Source: Anthoceros angustus (lineage: Eukaryota > Streptophyta > Anthocerotopsida > Anthocerotales > Anthocerotaceae). From it: DNA of 64,000 nucleotides. Positions 25,477 through 33,965 of this stretch are shown in pieces (positions within the stretch are counted from its first letter, which is position 1; each line of letters begins with the position of its first letter). The notes under the pieces are model-generated. The model saw only the letters and a list, made by a program, of their open reading frames with translations. It did no database searches and had not been told where the DNA came from. The DNA is taken from the NCBI GenBank assembly GCA_010909165.1, contig VJWM01000202.1:62001-126000 (forward strand). Reading direction: 5' to 3'. The position numbers and the translations under genes are program-made.

Positions 25477-27227
25477 CAGAATGGCAGCATGCCGGGTGCG
25501 CTTCATCATCTCCGTCACCATCTTCTCGTCCACGTTGAATGCAGCCATTAGCAATTCCTGGGGCATGTTCCTGAACACACTGTCTTCTCCGGCCATATGC
25601 ATCGGCATGGGCCTGCATTCGTCGGAGCAAACGAATTTCACCAATAAGCGTCACAGCTAGCAACATCTGGACTTCACCCACAAATCAGATTTTCAACAAC
25701 AGGATCCTGAGGAGTATTGCATGACATACATGTCGGTGGTGGTGAAGGCGATCAGCTCGCAACCTTCACGGCCAGCTCGCTTCATTATCGGATGGCCCAT
25801 GGGCACCATCAACATTTGACCCTCTTCCATTTCCTCGTCCAAACAGCGCTCACCGTTGGGCCTGACCACTTGCACACGGACGGATCCCCTGCTGCAGTAC
25901 AGCATGTTGTGTCCGTTGGACATGTATCCTGGGGCCACCATCGCCTCCTGAGGAAGATCAATAGATCAGAAGGAGATCAACAAATAACAAATAGATCTAT
26001 ATGGATGGAATTTCTGTCTTTCGATCCGCCAGAGCGATGCGATCCATCAGGACTTACGGGTTCCAAGCGAATTCGGATAGCACCCATTCCAGTCTGCGCT
26101 CGCATGGTCTGGAGCACAGGTAGGCGGAAGCGGTTGAGCATAGTCATGCACCCTCCCCTGCCGCTGTAGTGGTCGCAGTTGGCGTGCTCCATGTCGTACA
26201 TGAAGTGCATCATGGACATGGACGCCATCGACTCGGACTCGCTCCCTTCACGCCCACACTGGCTGCACATGAGATCGTGGAAGGGGTGGTCCTCTTCCAC
26301 TCGGATGAGGCCACTTTCCTGCTGACTGTAAACCAGCCTGTCCACCATCTGCTCGTCCACGTTCCAAGCCGCCGCCAGCATTTCCTTGCTGAAGCCTTGC
26401 ATCACGCTGCCGCACTGCTCGCTTCTGCCTCCCATCAACATGAACCCCTGCGCACACAACACTCCGGAATCTGCCATCAACACTCGCCCGCATTGCAGCT
26501 GTAATCAACATGGAGCCAATTCTGAGACGTTTGCAAGCTCTCTTACGCTGCATCGCCCAGGCTTGACTGCTGCCATCGAGGTATCGGCCATGGCCACCAA
26601 GTGGCACTCTCCACCGTGTTCCTCCTCCCTATGAGAGTGTTCATGTTCGTGCTTCCGTTCGCGGTCCTCCTCCCGGCGATGCTCACGACCCCGCGCACAC
26701 TCACATCCCCGACTTTCGTCTCCGATGTTGTAGAACCAGAAAACCATACCGCGCGGGACTGCCACAACCTCGCCCTTCCGGATCATGCGGTAGTCTCGGC
26801 GGGCGCCCATCGGCAGGCTCATTCCCATCATCGCCTGCCCTGTAGGCAAGAACCAGGCCACAGAATAAGCAATCAGAACATGAGAGGACGGCTGTTCAGA
26901 ATGTGCACTCTGCGGGCACACGTTTTCACAAGAATGGGACGATGAGATGCACGTACCTCGGGTACAATAAATGAGCAGCGCGGAGTCCGTGTACTTGGGC
27001 AGCAGCAGCCCGCGCTCCCTCAATTGGATACGCGCGCCTTCCATACCCGCATTCTCCAGAGCCTCACACCGATCCGATCTCCACATGTCAAATCGTCCTC
27101 CCTCGGACTCGAACATCCTGTCGGCTTCCAACCTCATGCACTGTTCTTGGTCACCCATTGCTGTGTTCACCAGCGCGGCCAGCAGGAGGCCGGCAATCAC
27201 AACTCCCAACCTGCCTGTCGGCGACAT
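25378..27227 (-). CDS. 11S-globulin (legumin)-like secreted bicupin, copy A, with replaced C terminus
   Basis: Putative storage-type globulin. Exons 27227-26957, 26839-26547, 26498-26058, 25947-25730 and 25612-25378 give 485 residues. A signal peptide (residues 1-25, VVIAGLLLAALVNTAMG) is followed by QCMRLEADRMFESEGGRFD and ERGLLLPKYTDSALLIYCTRG, the first cupin of 11S globulins. A His/Glu-rich insert (RKHEHEHSHREEEHGG) occupies the usual variable region. Unlike seed legumins the protein is very Cys- and Met-rich. The second cupin matches copy B. After ILPP in exon 5 the normal last 30 residues are lost, and the frame continues 30 residues into a shifted piece of copy B exon 2. It may still fold, but the end is not native. 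The exon 4 donor (GACAT|GTATGT) was chosen because it joins TTDM to PMPMHMAGED. Confidence 0.85.
25469..25476 (-). other. Microhomology junction between globulin copies A and B
   Basis: CCGCCGAG is shared by exon 5 (CTGCCGCCGAG, as in intact copy B) and exon 2 (GCCCGCCGAG, as in copy A). Here the two are fused. Everything from the end of copy A exon 5 to the middle of copy B exon 2 is missing: one 3' end, one promoter and one exon 1. Confidence 0.85.
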
Positions 27228-27326
27228 GGTTGCAGATTTGCAGCAAACTCGTCAAATGTGGAAGAACTATAGACTACCAAAAGTGAGGGAAGAACAGGTG
27301 TGTGTGACAGTACAAGAATGGGCGGG

Positions 27327-27374
27327 CTTTATGGCAGTGGCCTCATGCCCCCACTGGAAGAAGAGGCGCATGCA
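27327..27374 (-). promoter_or_regulatory. TATA-like box and RY motif of globulin copy A
   Basis: On the minus strand CCATAAAG (27334-27327) lies about 100 bp before the ATG. GCATGC (27373-27368), the RY core recognised by ABI3/VP1-type B3 factors in seed storage promoters, lies about 35 bp further upstream. The same arrangement is kept upstream of the duplicated copy at 46593-46650. Role inferred from motif and conservation only. Confidence 0.5.
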
Positions 27375-27485
27375 ACTCCCCGTTAAGAACTGGTGCCAAG
27401 TCTTGCAGTTCCTTCAACAGTTGTCCTCCAAGAGGCGGTGTTCTATCAGTGATGTGTCAGTTTCTGTTGCAGTGACCGAACAGTG

Positions 27486-27745
27486 TTGCTAACGGATGCT
27501 TGCTTACTTTGCGGGAAAGCCCCGGCCCCCTCTTGTAACTTGTAACTGGGAAAACATGGCAACTAGAAAAGAAAAATCCAACAATCTCCAAGGTTGTTAA
27601 TTACACAGCTCGCGATCCTCACCGGAATCCTTTGAACACTTAACCATATAAAAGAGGTGAAAAAACAAGGGCTTGCTTTGTGCACCAACGCCCTCATGAC
27701 ATGCTAACCGTTTGGTAAGGATCATAAATCCCGTAGGTTCTTTTA
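27486..27745 (+). repeat. Diverged direct repeat, copy 1
   Basis: Shares an ordered series of blocks with 29305-29575: GGATGCTT.CTTAC, GGAAACATGG-like, ATAAAAGAGGTGA, GTGCACCAA.GCCCTCA and CGTAGGTT. The two copies lie about 1.8 kb apart in the same orientation. They could be remains of LTRs or a dispersed non-autonomous element. No coding content. Confidence 0.6.
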
Positions 27746-28475
27746 GGGAACTCAAGGAAGAACAAAGAAGGGAGTATGTATCCCATATCCCCAGCAGCAG
27801 GCTGCGCATCCATGCTAACCTGGTGGGACTACTTGTTGTTGGACGCAGCCTAGTTCATTGCTTTCTCTTGAGTAACTATAGTATACCATCAATCTTTGAT
27901 CAAAGTGTGATTGTGCGGTTCAAATTGGTTTCTCTAGTTCATCCGGATTAAAAAGGAGGACAAGGATGCTACCACAAGCTCTTCTTAGTGTTTTGGTATG
28001 TATGTGTGTTTTTTCTTACGTGTTTTTATGTGTATTCAGGTGTCCGAATAGCTTATCTCAAATGGACACTCATGCTTGTTAAGTTTCCTGTGCTTCCATT
28101 GGTACTTAGATGGGGTGCTTAGAGGGAGTGCTTGACCTTGGTGCTAGTAGCTTAGGCACACCAGAGCATAAGGCATGCTTTGAGCACTCTAATTTTTTCA
28201 TAGTTACTTCGTAGACTCCGCGTCTTCAGGCAATAAAGACTAAGAGCGCATCTCCTACTAAAAGGATGAGGTCACCAATATACACTCAAAGAGACGGACC
28301 AACCACCCCACCCAAGATCCAACTACGAGCTTTTTAATTGCAACAAGTTGGAAAATACCAAAGTCCCATGGACTTCCAAGTGGATTATGATAGGCTTTTT
28401 CATTCTTCGTCAGCACATGAATGCATTATAAATTGGAGTTAAATTATCTCAAGTTAAATTCGTATAATAATTTTT

Positions 28476-28565
28476 GTGGTTGTGTCTAGATGGTGAGGAT
28501 AGTAAAAGGATAAAGATACTCGGCTCTCACCCGAATGATTGAAATTCAAGTTCCGGCAACGGAAT
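28476..28565 (+). mobile_element. tRNA-Glu(CUC)-derived SINE-like sequence
   Basis: GATACTCGGCTCTCACCCGAA reproduces the anticodon arm of plant tRNA-Glu, with stem TCGG/CCGA and a seven-base loop carrying CTC. It ends in a decayed T arm (TTCAAGTTCC) and GGCAACGGAA, the tRNA-Glu 3' acceptor strand. The 5' part (GGTTGTGTCTAGATGGT) matches with an internal insertion, so it is not a functional tRNA. A SINE head is the simplest reading. Confidence 0.65.
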
Positions 28566-28821
28566 CAGAGTTAAAGATGACATGGTCCATGTTCTTACCT
28601 TTCATAAAAGACAAAGTTACCTTACTACCTAGATAGAATGATCCAATGAATTAATATTCAATTTTAGTTCAATGTTAATTTAAGATAAATGATATAATTT
28701 AATTTATTTATTTTACCTACACATACAACTTCTACTGATCTATTCTACATGAGTTTTTGTTTTTCATTTGTGATATTATTTTCCACTCCTTGACTATGTG
28801 TTTTCTCCCCTCTTGATCCTG

Positions 28822-28927
28822 TAAGATAACATCTAGCTTTGAGAGAGTTTTTTTGTCTTGTGATATTTTTTTCCTAAGATAACATCTAGCTTTGAGAGAG
28901 TTTTTTTTGTTTTGTGATATTTTTTTC
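28822..28927 (+). repeat. 53-bp tandem duplication in an AT-rich repeat block
   Basis: TAAGATAACATCTAGCTTTG and the following T-rich stretch recur after 53 bp. Looser copies of the same theme (CCTTGACTATG, CCCCTCTTGATCCT) continue on both sides from about 28780 to 29160, which suggests an old degenerate tandem array. Confidence 0.75.
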
Positions 28928-29304
28928 CGAGTCCTTGACTGGCTCTCTTCCCTCTAGATTCTATTAAGGTAGCATCTAGTTTGGGTTAGATCGGATAGAG
29001 TTCCAAGTGATGTAACTCTTTAGATCACAATTAGGATAGGTTGCACTCTTCTTTCTTTTGTGAAATTCTTTATTCAATCCTTGACTATGTTCTTTCCCCT
29101 CTTGATCCTATTAGAGAACATTTGGCATTAGGTTGGATCATTGCTAGGATAGGGTGCAACCCCAACTCTTGTAAGGTTCTTTGTTCTTTGTGATACAAGC
29201 TCCTTGTTATAAGATATATCTAGAAATGTTTTTTGTGTAAAAGATGTAAAATACTTAACGAAGTGTTCTATGTGTGAGTGTGAAGTTTCTACTACAATAA
29301 TAGT

Positions 29305-29575
29305 CTTGCCAAAGGATGCTTACTTACAATGGGGGAAATCTCGGCCTCTTCTTGTCAAAGAGGAAACATGGCCCAGAGTGATAATGAGAACAATCCAACG
29401 ATCTTCTTTAATGATAACACGCATCTAGGGATCTTCATGGGAATTATGGATTCTATTTGGACACTAAACAAGATAAAAGAGGTGAATCTATAAGGAGTTG
29501 TGTGCACCAAGGCCCTCAGGACTTGCTTGCTCACCATTGAGTGAGGAGCATGATCTCGTAGGTTTCCTGTCAGGA
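29305..29575 (+). repeat. Diverged direct repeat, copy 2
   Basis: Partner of 27486-27745, with the same block order. It is followed by a second tRNA-Glu-like segment. Confidence 0.6.
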
Positions 29576-29646
29576 ACATGATAGCTATGGTATACTACCA
29601 AAGGAATAAGGTTTTTTCATGTAGATTTTTCATTAGAATACAATTG

Positions 29647-29713
29647 TTGTTGTTGTATAATAGAGATTCTTATGATACTCAAATCTCACTCTTTCAAATC
29701 CTGGCAATGGAAT
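29647..29713 (+). mobile_element. Second tRNA-Glu-derived SINE-like sequence
   Basis: GATACTCAAATCTCACTCTT and TCAAATCCTGGCAATGGAA parallel the anticodon arm, T arm and acceptor end of the copy at 28476, with more decay. Other loose relatives may lie near 30640-30690 and 30805-30840. Confidence 0.5.
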
Positions 29714-30285
29714 GATTACCACACAAACATGGCATGTGACATTTCGACTTTTAGTCTACTATAAAATAAGATTGAATCGCCTAATTACGCAATGCATACA
29801 AATCTAGTTTAAAACCTCTCTTTAAGACATGGAATTTAATAATGGATAAAGTTGAAACAACTTTCATATTTTCTTCCAGTATAAGAATAGACAAAAATAC
29901 CTAAGAAACTAAGTTAATAGATTAGATAAAGGGATGTTATAACCAAATTAATTATAATTATTTATATAAGATATATTTTTAATTCTAAAATATTTGTTTG
30001 AAGCGGCTGAATATACATCAAGCGGCTTTTGACGTGAATATACGAACGGGTTTTGATGGGCATTGAAATGCCATATTTAAGCATACCCTGCAGAAGAAGG
30101 CACACAATTAGGGTGTCGTAGAGAAGTTTATATCTTTCAGCGGCCCACAATGGTAGACAAAAGGTTTCCTTCTATAGGACGACCATTGTTTTCGATGGAA
30201 ATGATGCCCATGTTGTTAATCCATGCGGTTCGTTAAACAACAATAAATGAACATGGACCCTAAACATACCATAAGTGACACACTT

Positions 30286-30347
30286 GGCGCCGGCATGCCG
30301 GCGCCCAAGTCATGCCCAATACGCCTTGGCGCCGGCATGCCGGCGCC
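30286..30347. repeat. Two copies of a 20-nt perfect palindrome
   Basis: GGCGCCGGCATGCCGGCGCC occurs at 30286-30305 and 30328-30347, each inside a longer context CTTGGCGCC...GGCGCCCAAG. The sequence is its own reverse complement. It strongly contrasts with the AT-rich surroundings. Confidence 0.95.
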
Positions 30348-30573
30348 CAAGATTCATGGTCTTTGGCAATGAATGGACGTCGGACAGACACCCTCCTTCT
30401 TCTAAGAAACTACTGAACTGTAATGGCTTCTCCAGATCGCTCAACGCCGGATGGACACCTAAGCAAGTGGCTAAGAAACCACCAAGGCGTGATGGCTTCC
30501 GAGGCTATAAAAACAAGGAGCATGGAGGAGCATAGGGCATGAAGAAGAAGAAGAAGAAAGATGAGGGTAGGAG

Positions 30574-30592
30574 GGCGCCGGCATGCCGGCGT
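30574..30592. repeat. Third copy of the GC-rich palindrome, one base short
   Basis: GGCGCCGGCATGCCGGCG is followed by T where the full copies have CC. It sits directly after a GAA-rich microsatellite (30540-30560). A shorter relative, GCGGCATGCCGC, is found near 30704-30715. Confidence 0.9.
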
Positions 30593-30714
30593 CTTCATTC
30601 AACATATACTTTATGTTTTGAGATATTCACTATGGGAAAGTTAATGAAGCGGTAAGAATAGAGATTAAAATGGAGAGGTCTTGGGTTCAAGGTTCGTTTT
30701 AGAGCGGCATGCCG

Positions 30715-30800
30715 CCCTTTAAAGATAAATTTTTCCTAGTGTGTAGGGAATATGGATCCCTTTAAAGATAAATTTTTCCTAGTGTGTAGGGAATATGGAT
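30715..30800 (+). repeat. Perfect 43-bp tandem duplication
   Basis: 30715-30757 and 30758-30800 are identical, beginning CCCTTTAAAGATAAATTTTT and ending GGAATATGGAT. Confidence 0.95.
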
Positions 30801-30849
30801 TGAAATGAGAGAGATTATAATATGACGTTACTAGTTCAAGTCATGCTTT

Positions 30850-30907
30850 TTTTATTTTGGCCAGCATAGTTTGCGTTGTCTATTTTGGCCAGCATAGTTT
30901 GTGTTGT
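30850..30907 (+). repeat. 28-bp tandem duplication
   Basis: ATTTTGGCCAGCATAGTTTG is present twice in a row with one or two differences in the following bases. Confidence 0.85.
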
Positions 30908-31393
30908 AAAAGTGATAGATAATTCGTTCGGTTTGAAATCTCCTTATTCTTGTAATTCCTAATCTTGGACTCAAAATCATGGAAATTATTTTCAAATTTC
31001 AACGGTTTCTAAGCACGCTGTTTGAAATTACCCATGCCCTAATATTCATGATTGCAAATTGCACTGGAATCGGAACGGTGAAGAGAGACATGACACGGCC
31101 AAGTTTCTTCCCTCTTCTCGAGCTCACTGCAGGCCATGACTATCTTTCTACGGAGGTCATAGCAATTGAACACGTATTTTGTGTGTTAGACACCATCTTT
31201 GTGAGCGACCAAGGCTGCATCGTCATCGGAAGTGTCAAAGGTAGTGTGTTCTTTCTCATTCTCTTGCGCGAGCAAGCGACACATGGCCTAATGAATGTAA
31301 GTCATAATGTGCATGGGTGCACGACATGTGGTTGTAAGCCCTAGTGTTAATGCGACGCATGCACATCGGCGCTCACAGAAAACTTATCTAAGG

Positions 31394-31457
31394 ACGCCGG
31401 CATGCCGGCGCCCTATGGAGGGAGCATAAGAGCATAGGGTGCTAGCATATTGGTGCC
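31394..31457. repeat. One near-intact and one decayed copy of the palindrome
   Basis: 31394-31412 reads CGCCGGCATGCCGGCGCC in its core. At 31438-31457 the 20-nt GGTGCTAGCATATTGGTGCC aligns with the palindrome mainly by C-to-T and G-to-A changes at CpG and CHG positions, as expected from deamination of methylated cytosine. Confidence 0.8.
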
Positions 31458-31590
31458 TTCATTAGTATAACCCTAACCCTAGGGTTAGAGTTTAGGGTCT
31501 CGACTTGTTTTGTTTCAGCGTGCGGGTTAGGGCGCACTTCTGTGGGTCGAGGGTTACATACTGTTATGTTGAAGTTTGTGTTGTGCAAAG

Positions 31591-31610
31591 GGCGCCGGCA
31601 TGCCGGCGCC
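31591..31610. repeat. Perfect copy of the 20-nt palindrome
   Basis: GGCGCCGGCATGCCGGCGCC again. A partial copy (CCGGCGCC) is at 31720-31727. Confidence 0.95.
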
Positions 31611-32226
31611 CTCCGACTTCTGAATCCTTTCATGAGTAACGCCTTCAGGGCCGATTTTTGATCTGTCCATGACACCCTATTGTAAACATGTCGGAGGGGC
31701 TTAGTATGGGCACTGGTAAGCCGGCGCCAACCACCATACCTAGACAGTATTGCTCTTACAAATGGATTGAAATTGTAATCCGAAGGAATACCACCTACCC
31801 CAAATAATCAAAAAATGCTTAAATATGCAATATAGTTACTGTCAAGATTTGCGCAAGAGGGTTTTTGATTTCCGGAAGTGGGTTCGTATATTCAGCCGCT
31901 TCAAATATTATGGTGTTTCTATCTTGTAAGGTATAGAGTTCATATAGCTATAATAAAATATATTACATATGAAGATATATTATATATTAATAAAGATTAC
32001 CTATGAATCATAAAATCAAAACTATCGACCCTGGTTTTGAATACTCAATGTTTTTGTAATTTAAAGATATTATTATATCAAATTATTTTAAGGTATTCTT
32101 AAATCATGGGTTAAATTATTCCAAATGGAAAACCTTTAGAGCAAAGCCCAAAAGGAAGACCTTTTAAACAATGTGAACAAAGCCCATATAAAAAGAGAGC
32201 GGTGTGAGCAAAGTGCAGCGTGGAAA

Positions 32227-32272
32227 GGAAACCTTATCTTTTCAGCGTAGACGCTGAAAAAATAAGGTTTCC
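32227..32272. repeat. Near-perfect hairpin at a rearrangement boundary
   Basis: GGAAACCTTATCTTTTCAGC (32227-32246, arm continuing to 32248) pairs with the arm at 32251-32272. The arms are 22 nt with one mismatch and a 2-nt loop. The right arm runs into the globulin 3' UTR homology (compare 23946 on). Confidence 0.9.
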
Positions 32273-32442
32273 TTACACTGCTGGTATGTTTGTACCTAAA
32301 TCACTGCGTTCCTGTTGTACTACATGCTGCGAAATTGTGCGAGTCCTTCAGACCCTCAAGTTTTGATAGAACATCTCGAGGTCGATGTTAAGGGGGTGGC
32401 CTCCACGGTTATAACTCCCATCATCCTCCCTTTCCTCACGCA
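32258..32442 (-). pseudogene. 11S-globulin-like fragment D: last 30 codons and 3' UTR
   Basis: Equivalent to about 23945-24120 of copy B. On the minus strand it encodes REEREDDGSYNRGGHPLNI and DLEMFYQNLRV followed by TGA at 32350-32348. The differences from copy B are only a few substitutions. It may be the missing 3' end of copy C (44886-46486), now displaced by the mobile-element block between them. Confidence 0.8.
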
Positions 32443-32722
32443 GAATCCCAAATCACATGGAACAGGATTGTCGTAAGAAGAAGAATGGGGAACCTCGGAA
32501 GGAGGCCCCACCTGGAGAAGGAGGAGGCATAGAGTTAAGAAGGGAGGTAGTCCTGCAAGACAACAAGAACAAATTAGGAGTCCAACACATAGAAGCAATA
32601 GAAGACAACAAGCCATAGAGGGAGAGAGAGAAGAAACCTCCTCTTGTATAGCAAACTTCATTGCATCTATCTTAATTTCTAAACCAGATCAAGGGAAGTT
32701 TATCAAGCTAGCTAGACGTGAT

Positions 32723-32995
32723 TTGCTAGAAGTTTTTAGCATAATTCACGTCAAGGCATTAGAATTAGCTCTCCAACATATCCCAAACTTGAATGTTGGT
32801 ATTAGTACTCCTTTATCTTCTAGTGTGCAAGACAAAAATAACATAGAAACTCTTAGATTTCAAGAAATTGATCATCAATTAGCAACTCTTAGAATCCAAT
32901 CTTTTGATCTTAAGGGAGAATTATCTGAATTAAGGACAAAATTGTCTATTCTCTCTAAGGTTGAGCATGCTATCATCATCCGAATCATATTATGA
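32723..32995 (+). other. Open frame with coiled-coil-like C-terminal half, unrecognised
   Basis: Ninety codons, with residues such as LRIQSFDLKGELSELRTKLS that could form a coiled coil. It lies just upstream of the copia gag remnant and may be element leader sequence rather than a gene. No similarity recognised. Confidence 0.25.
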
Positions 32996-33022
32996 TATAA
33001 GAGAAGAGTTTCGATGCAAGAA

Positions 33023-33306
33023 GAAGATGAGGTCAGATCGCGAGGCCTAGTCCTCTAAATCACCTACAATGGCTGGAGTGATCAATGATGAAGAACTCCT
33101 AATTCCCATTGGGTAATGATAATGCTAACACTTCATTGCATTATCATTATGGTGATGCTTCAAAGAGAAGATGAGGTCAGACAGGCCTAGTCCTCTAAAT
33201 CACCTACAATGGCTGGAGTGATCAATGATGAAGAACTCCTAATTCCCATTGGGTAATGATAATGCTAACACTTCATTGCATTATCATTATGGTGACTTCA
33301 AAGAGA
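33023..33306 (+). repeat. 144-bp tandem duplication
   Basis: 33023-33166 and 33167-33306 share GAAGATGAGGTCAG, CCTAGTCCTCTAAATCACC, ATGGCTGGAGTGATCAATG and ATTATCATTATGGTGA, with a 4-base gap near the start and a short gap near the end. It sits immediately before the gag remnant. Confidence 0.9.
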
Positions 33307-33965
33307 AAGATGAGATTCAATGGAAGGGATTATGACATCCGGTCATTGAGAATGCGAGGAGCTTTGCAAGAGACCTTTGGGGCATCGCCGATGGATCAAT
33401 TCCAAGGCCACACGCCCGATTTGAACGTGAACTTCAACCTTCCGGGACGCTGTGGACTAGAAGGCACAAGATTTATTGGTCGCTGGACTTTCTCAACATA
33501 TGGTGAGACATGTCGCACACGCAAAGACCTCCAAGGATATGTGGACTCACCTTGCTCAATTATATTCATCTCGAGATGTAATGAGTATTGTTGCGCTTCA
33601 CGTAACTTCCGCAACCTCTCAATGAAGGAGTCCGACACCATCGAACATCATGTTAATGCATTTCGATTGGCACGATCCCATTTGGAATCTTCAGCGCATC
33701 TATCTCGTAGATGGAGGCTTACGCCATTCTCTTATCTTCATTGCCACCTTCTTATAGGGCTTTCATTACAACTCAAAATGCGTGATTCGCAATGTCGAAA
33801 AGCCGCAGATGAAGATCCAAATGAAGAGCCGACATCGTTGTTTCGAACTTATTGGAGCATTGCTACGTGAGGAGGCAAGGACGCCATCATCACTCCAGAG
33901 CCAACAAGCAGTGATGTATTCACAAAGGGTAGAGGAAGAGGACGAGGCGAGGCCGAGATTCGCTT
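33301..33965 (+). pseudogene. Decayed Ty1/copia gag remnant
   Basis: Pieces in different frames match the UBN2-type gag of copia elements. FNGRDYDIRSLRMRGALQ is the conserved N-terminal block. LSMKESDTIEHHVNAFRLAR is the block that follows the core helix. Further blocks appear in the other two frames to about 33960. Several frameshifts and stops make it non-functional. No flanking LTR or primer-binding site was recognised. Confidence 0.7.

Larger units (their letters stand above)
30000..31902. mobile_element. 1.9-kb terminal-inverted-repeat element, non-autonomous
   Basis: GAAGCGGCTGAATATAC at 30000-30016 is repeated in inverse orientation at 31886-31902. A few more bases of similarity lie outside (AATATTTG) and inside (ATACGAAC). 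Between them there is no transposase frame. The interior is built from copies of a GC-rich palindrome, a telomere-like patch (CCCTAACCCTAGGGTTAGAG near 31472) and short tandem repeats. I could not find a clear target-site duplication, so the superfamily is not assigned. Confidence 0.6.

Noticed and set aside
28476-28565. Functional tRNA-Glu gene
   Set aside because: The anticodon arm is good, but the D arm contains an insertion, the T stem is mismatched and the 5' acceptor strand does not pair fully.
31465-31500. Interstitial telomere array
   Set aside because: Only about three telomere-like units (CCCTAACCCTAGGGTTAGAG) are present and they change orientation. Too short to mean a former chromosome end.
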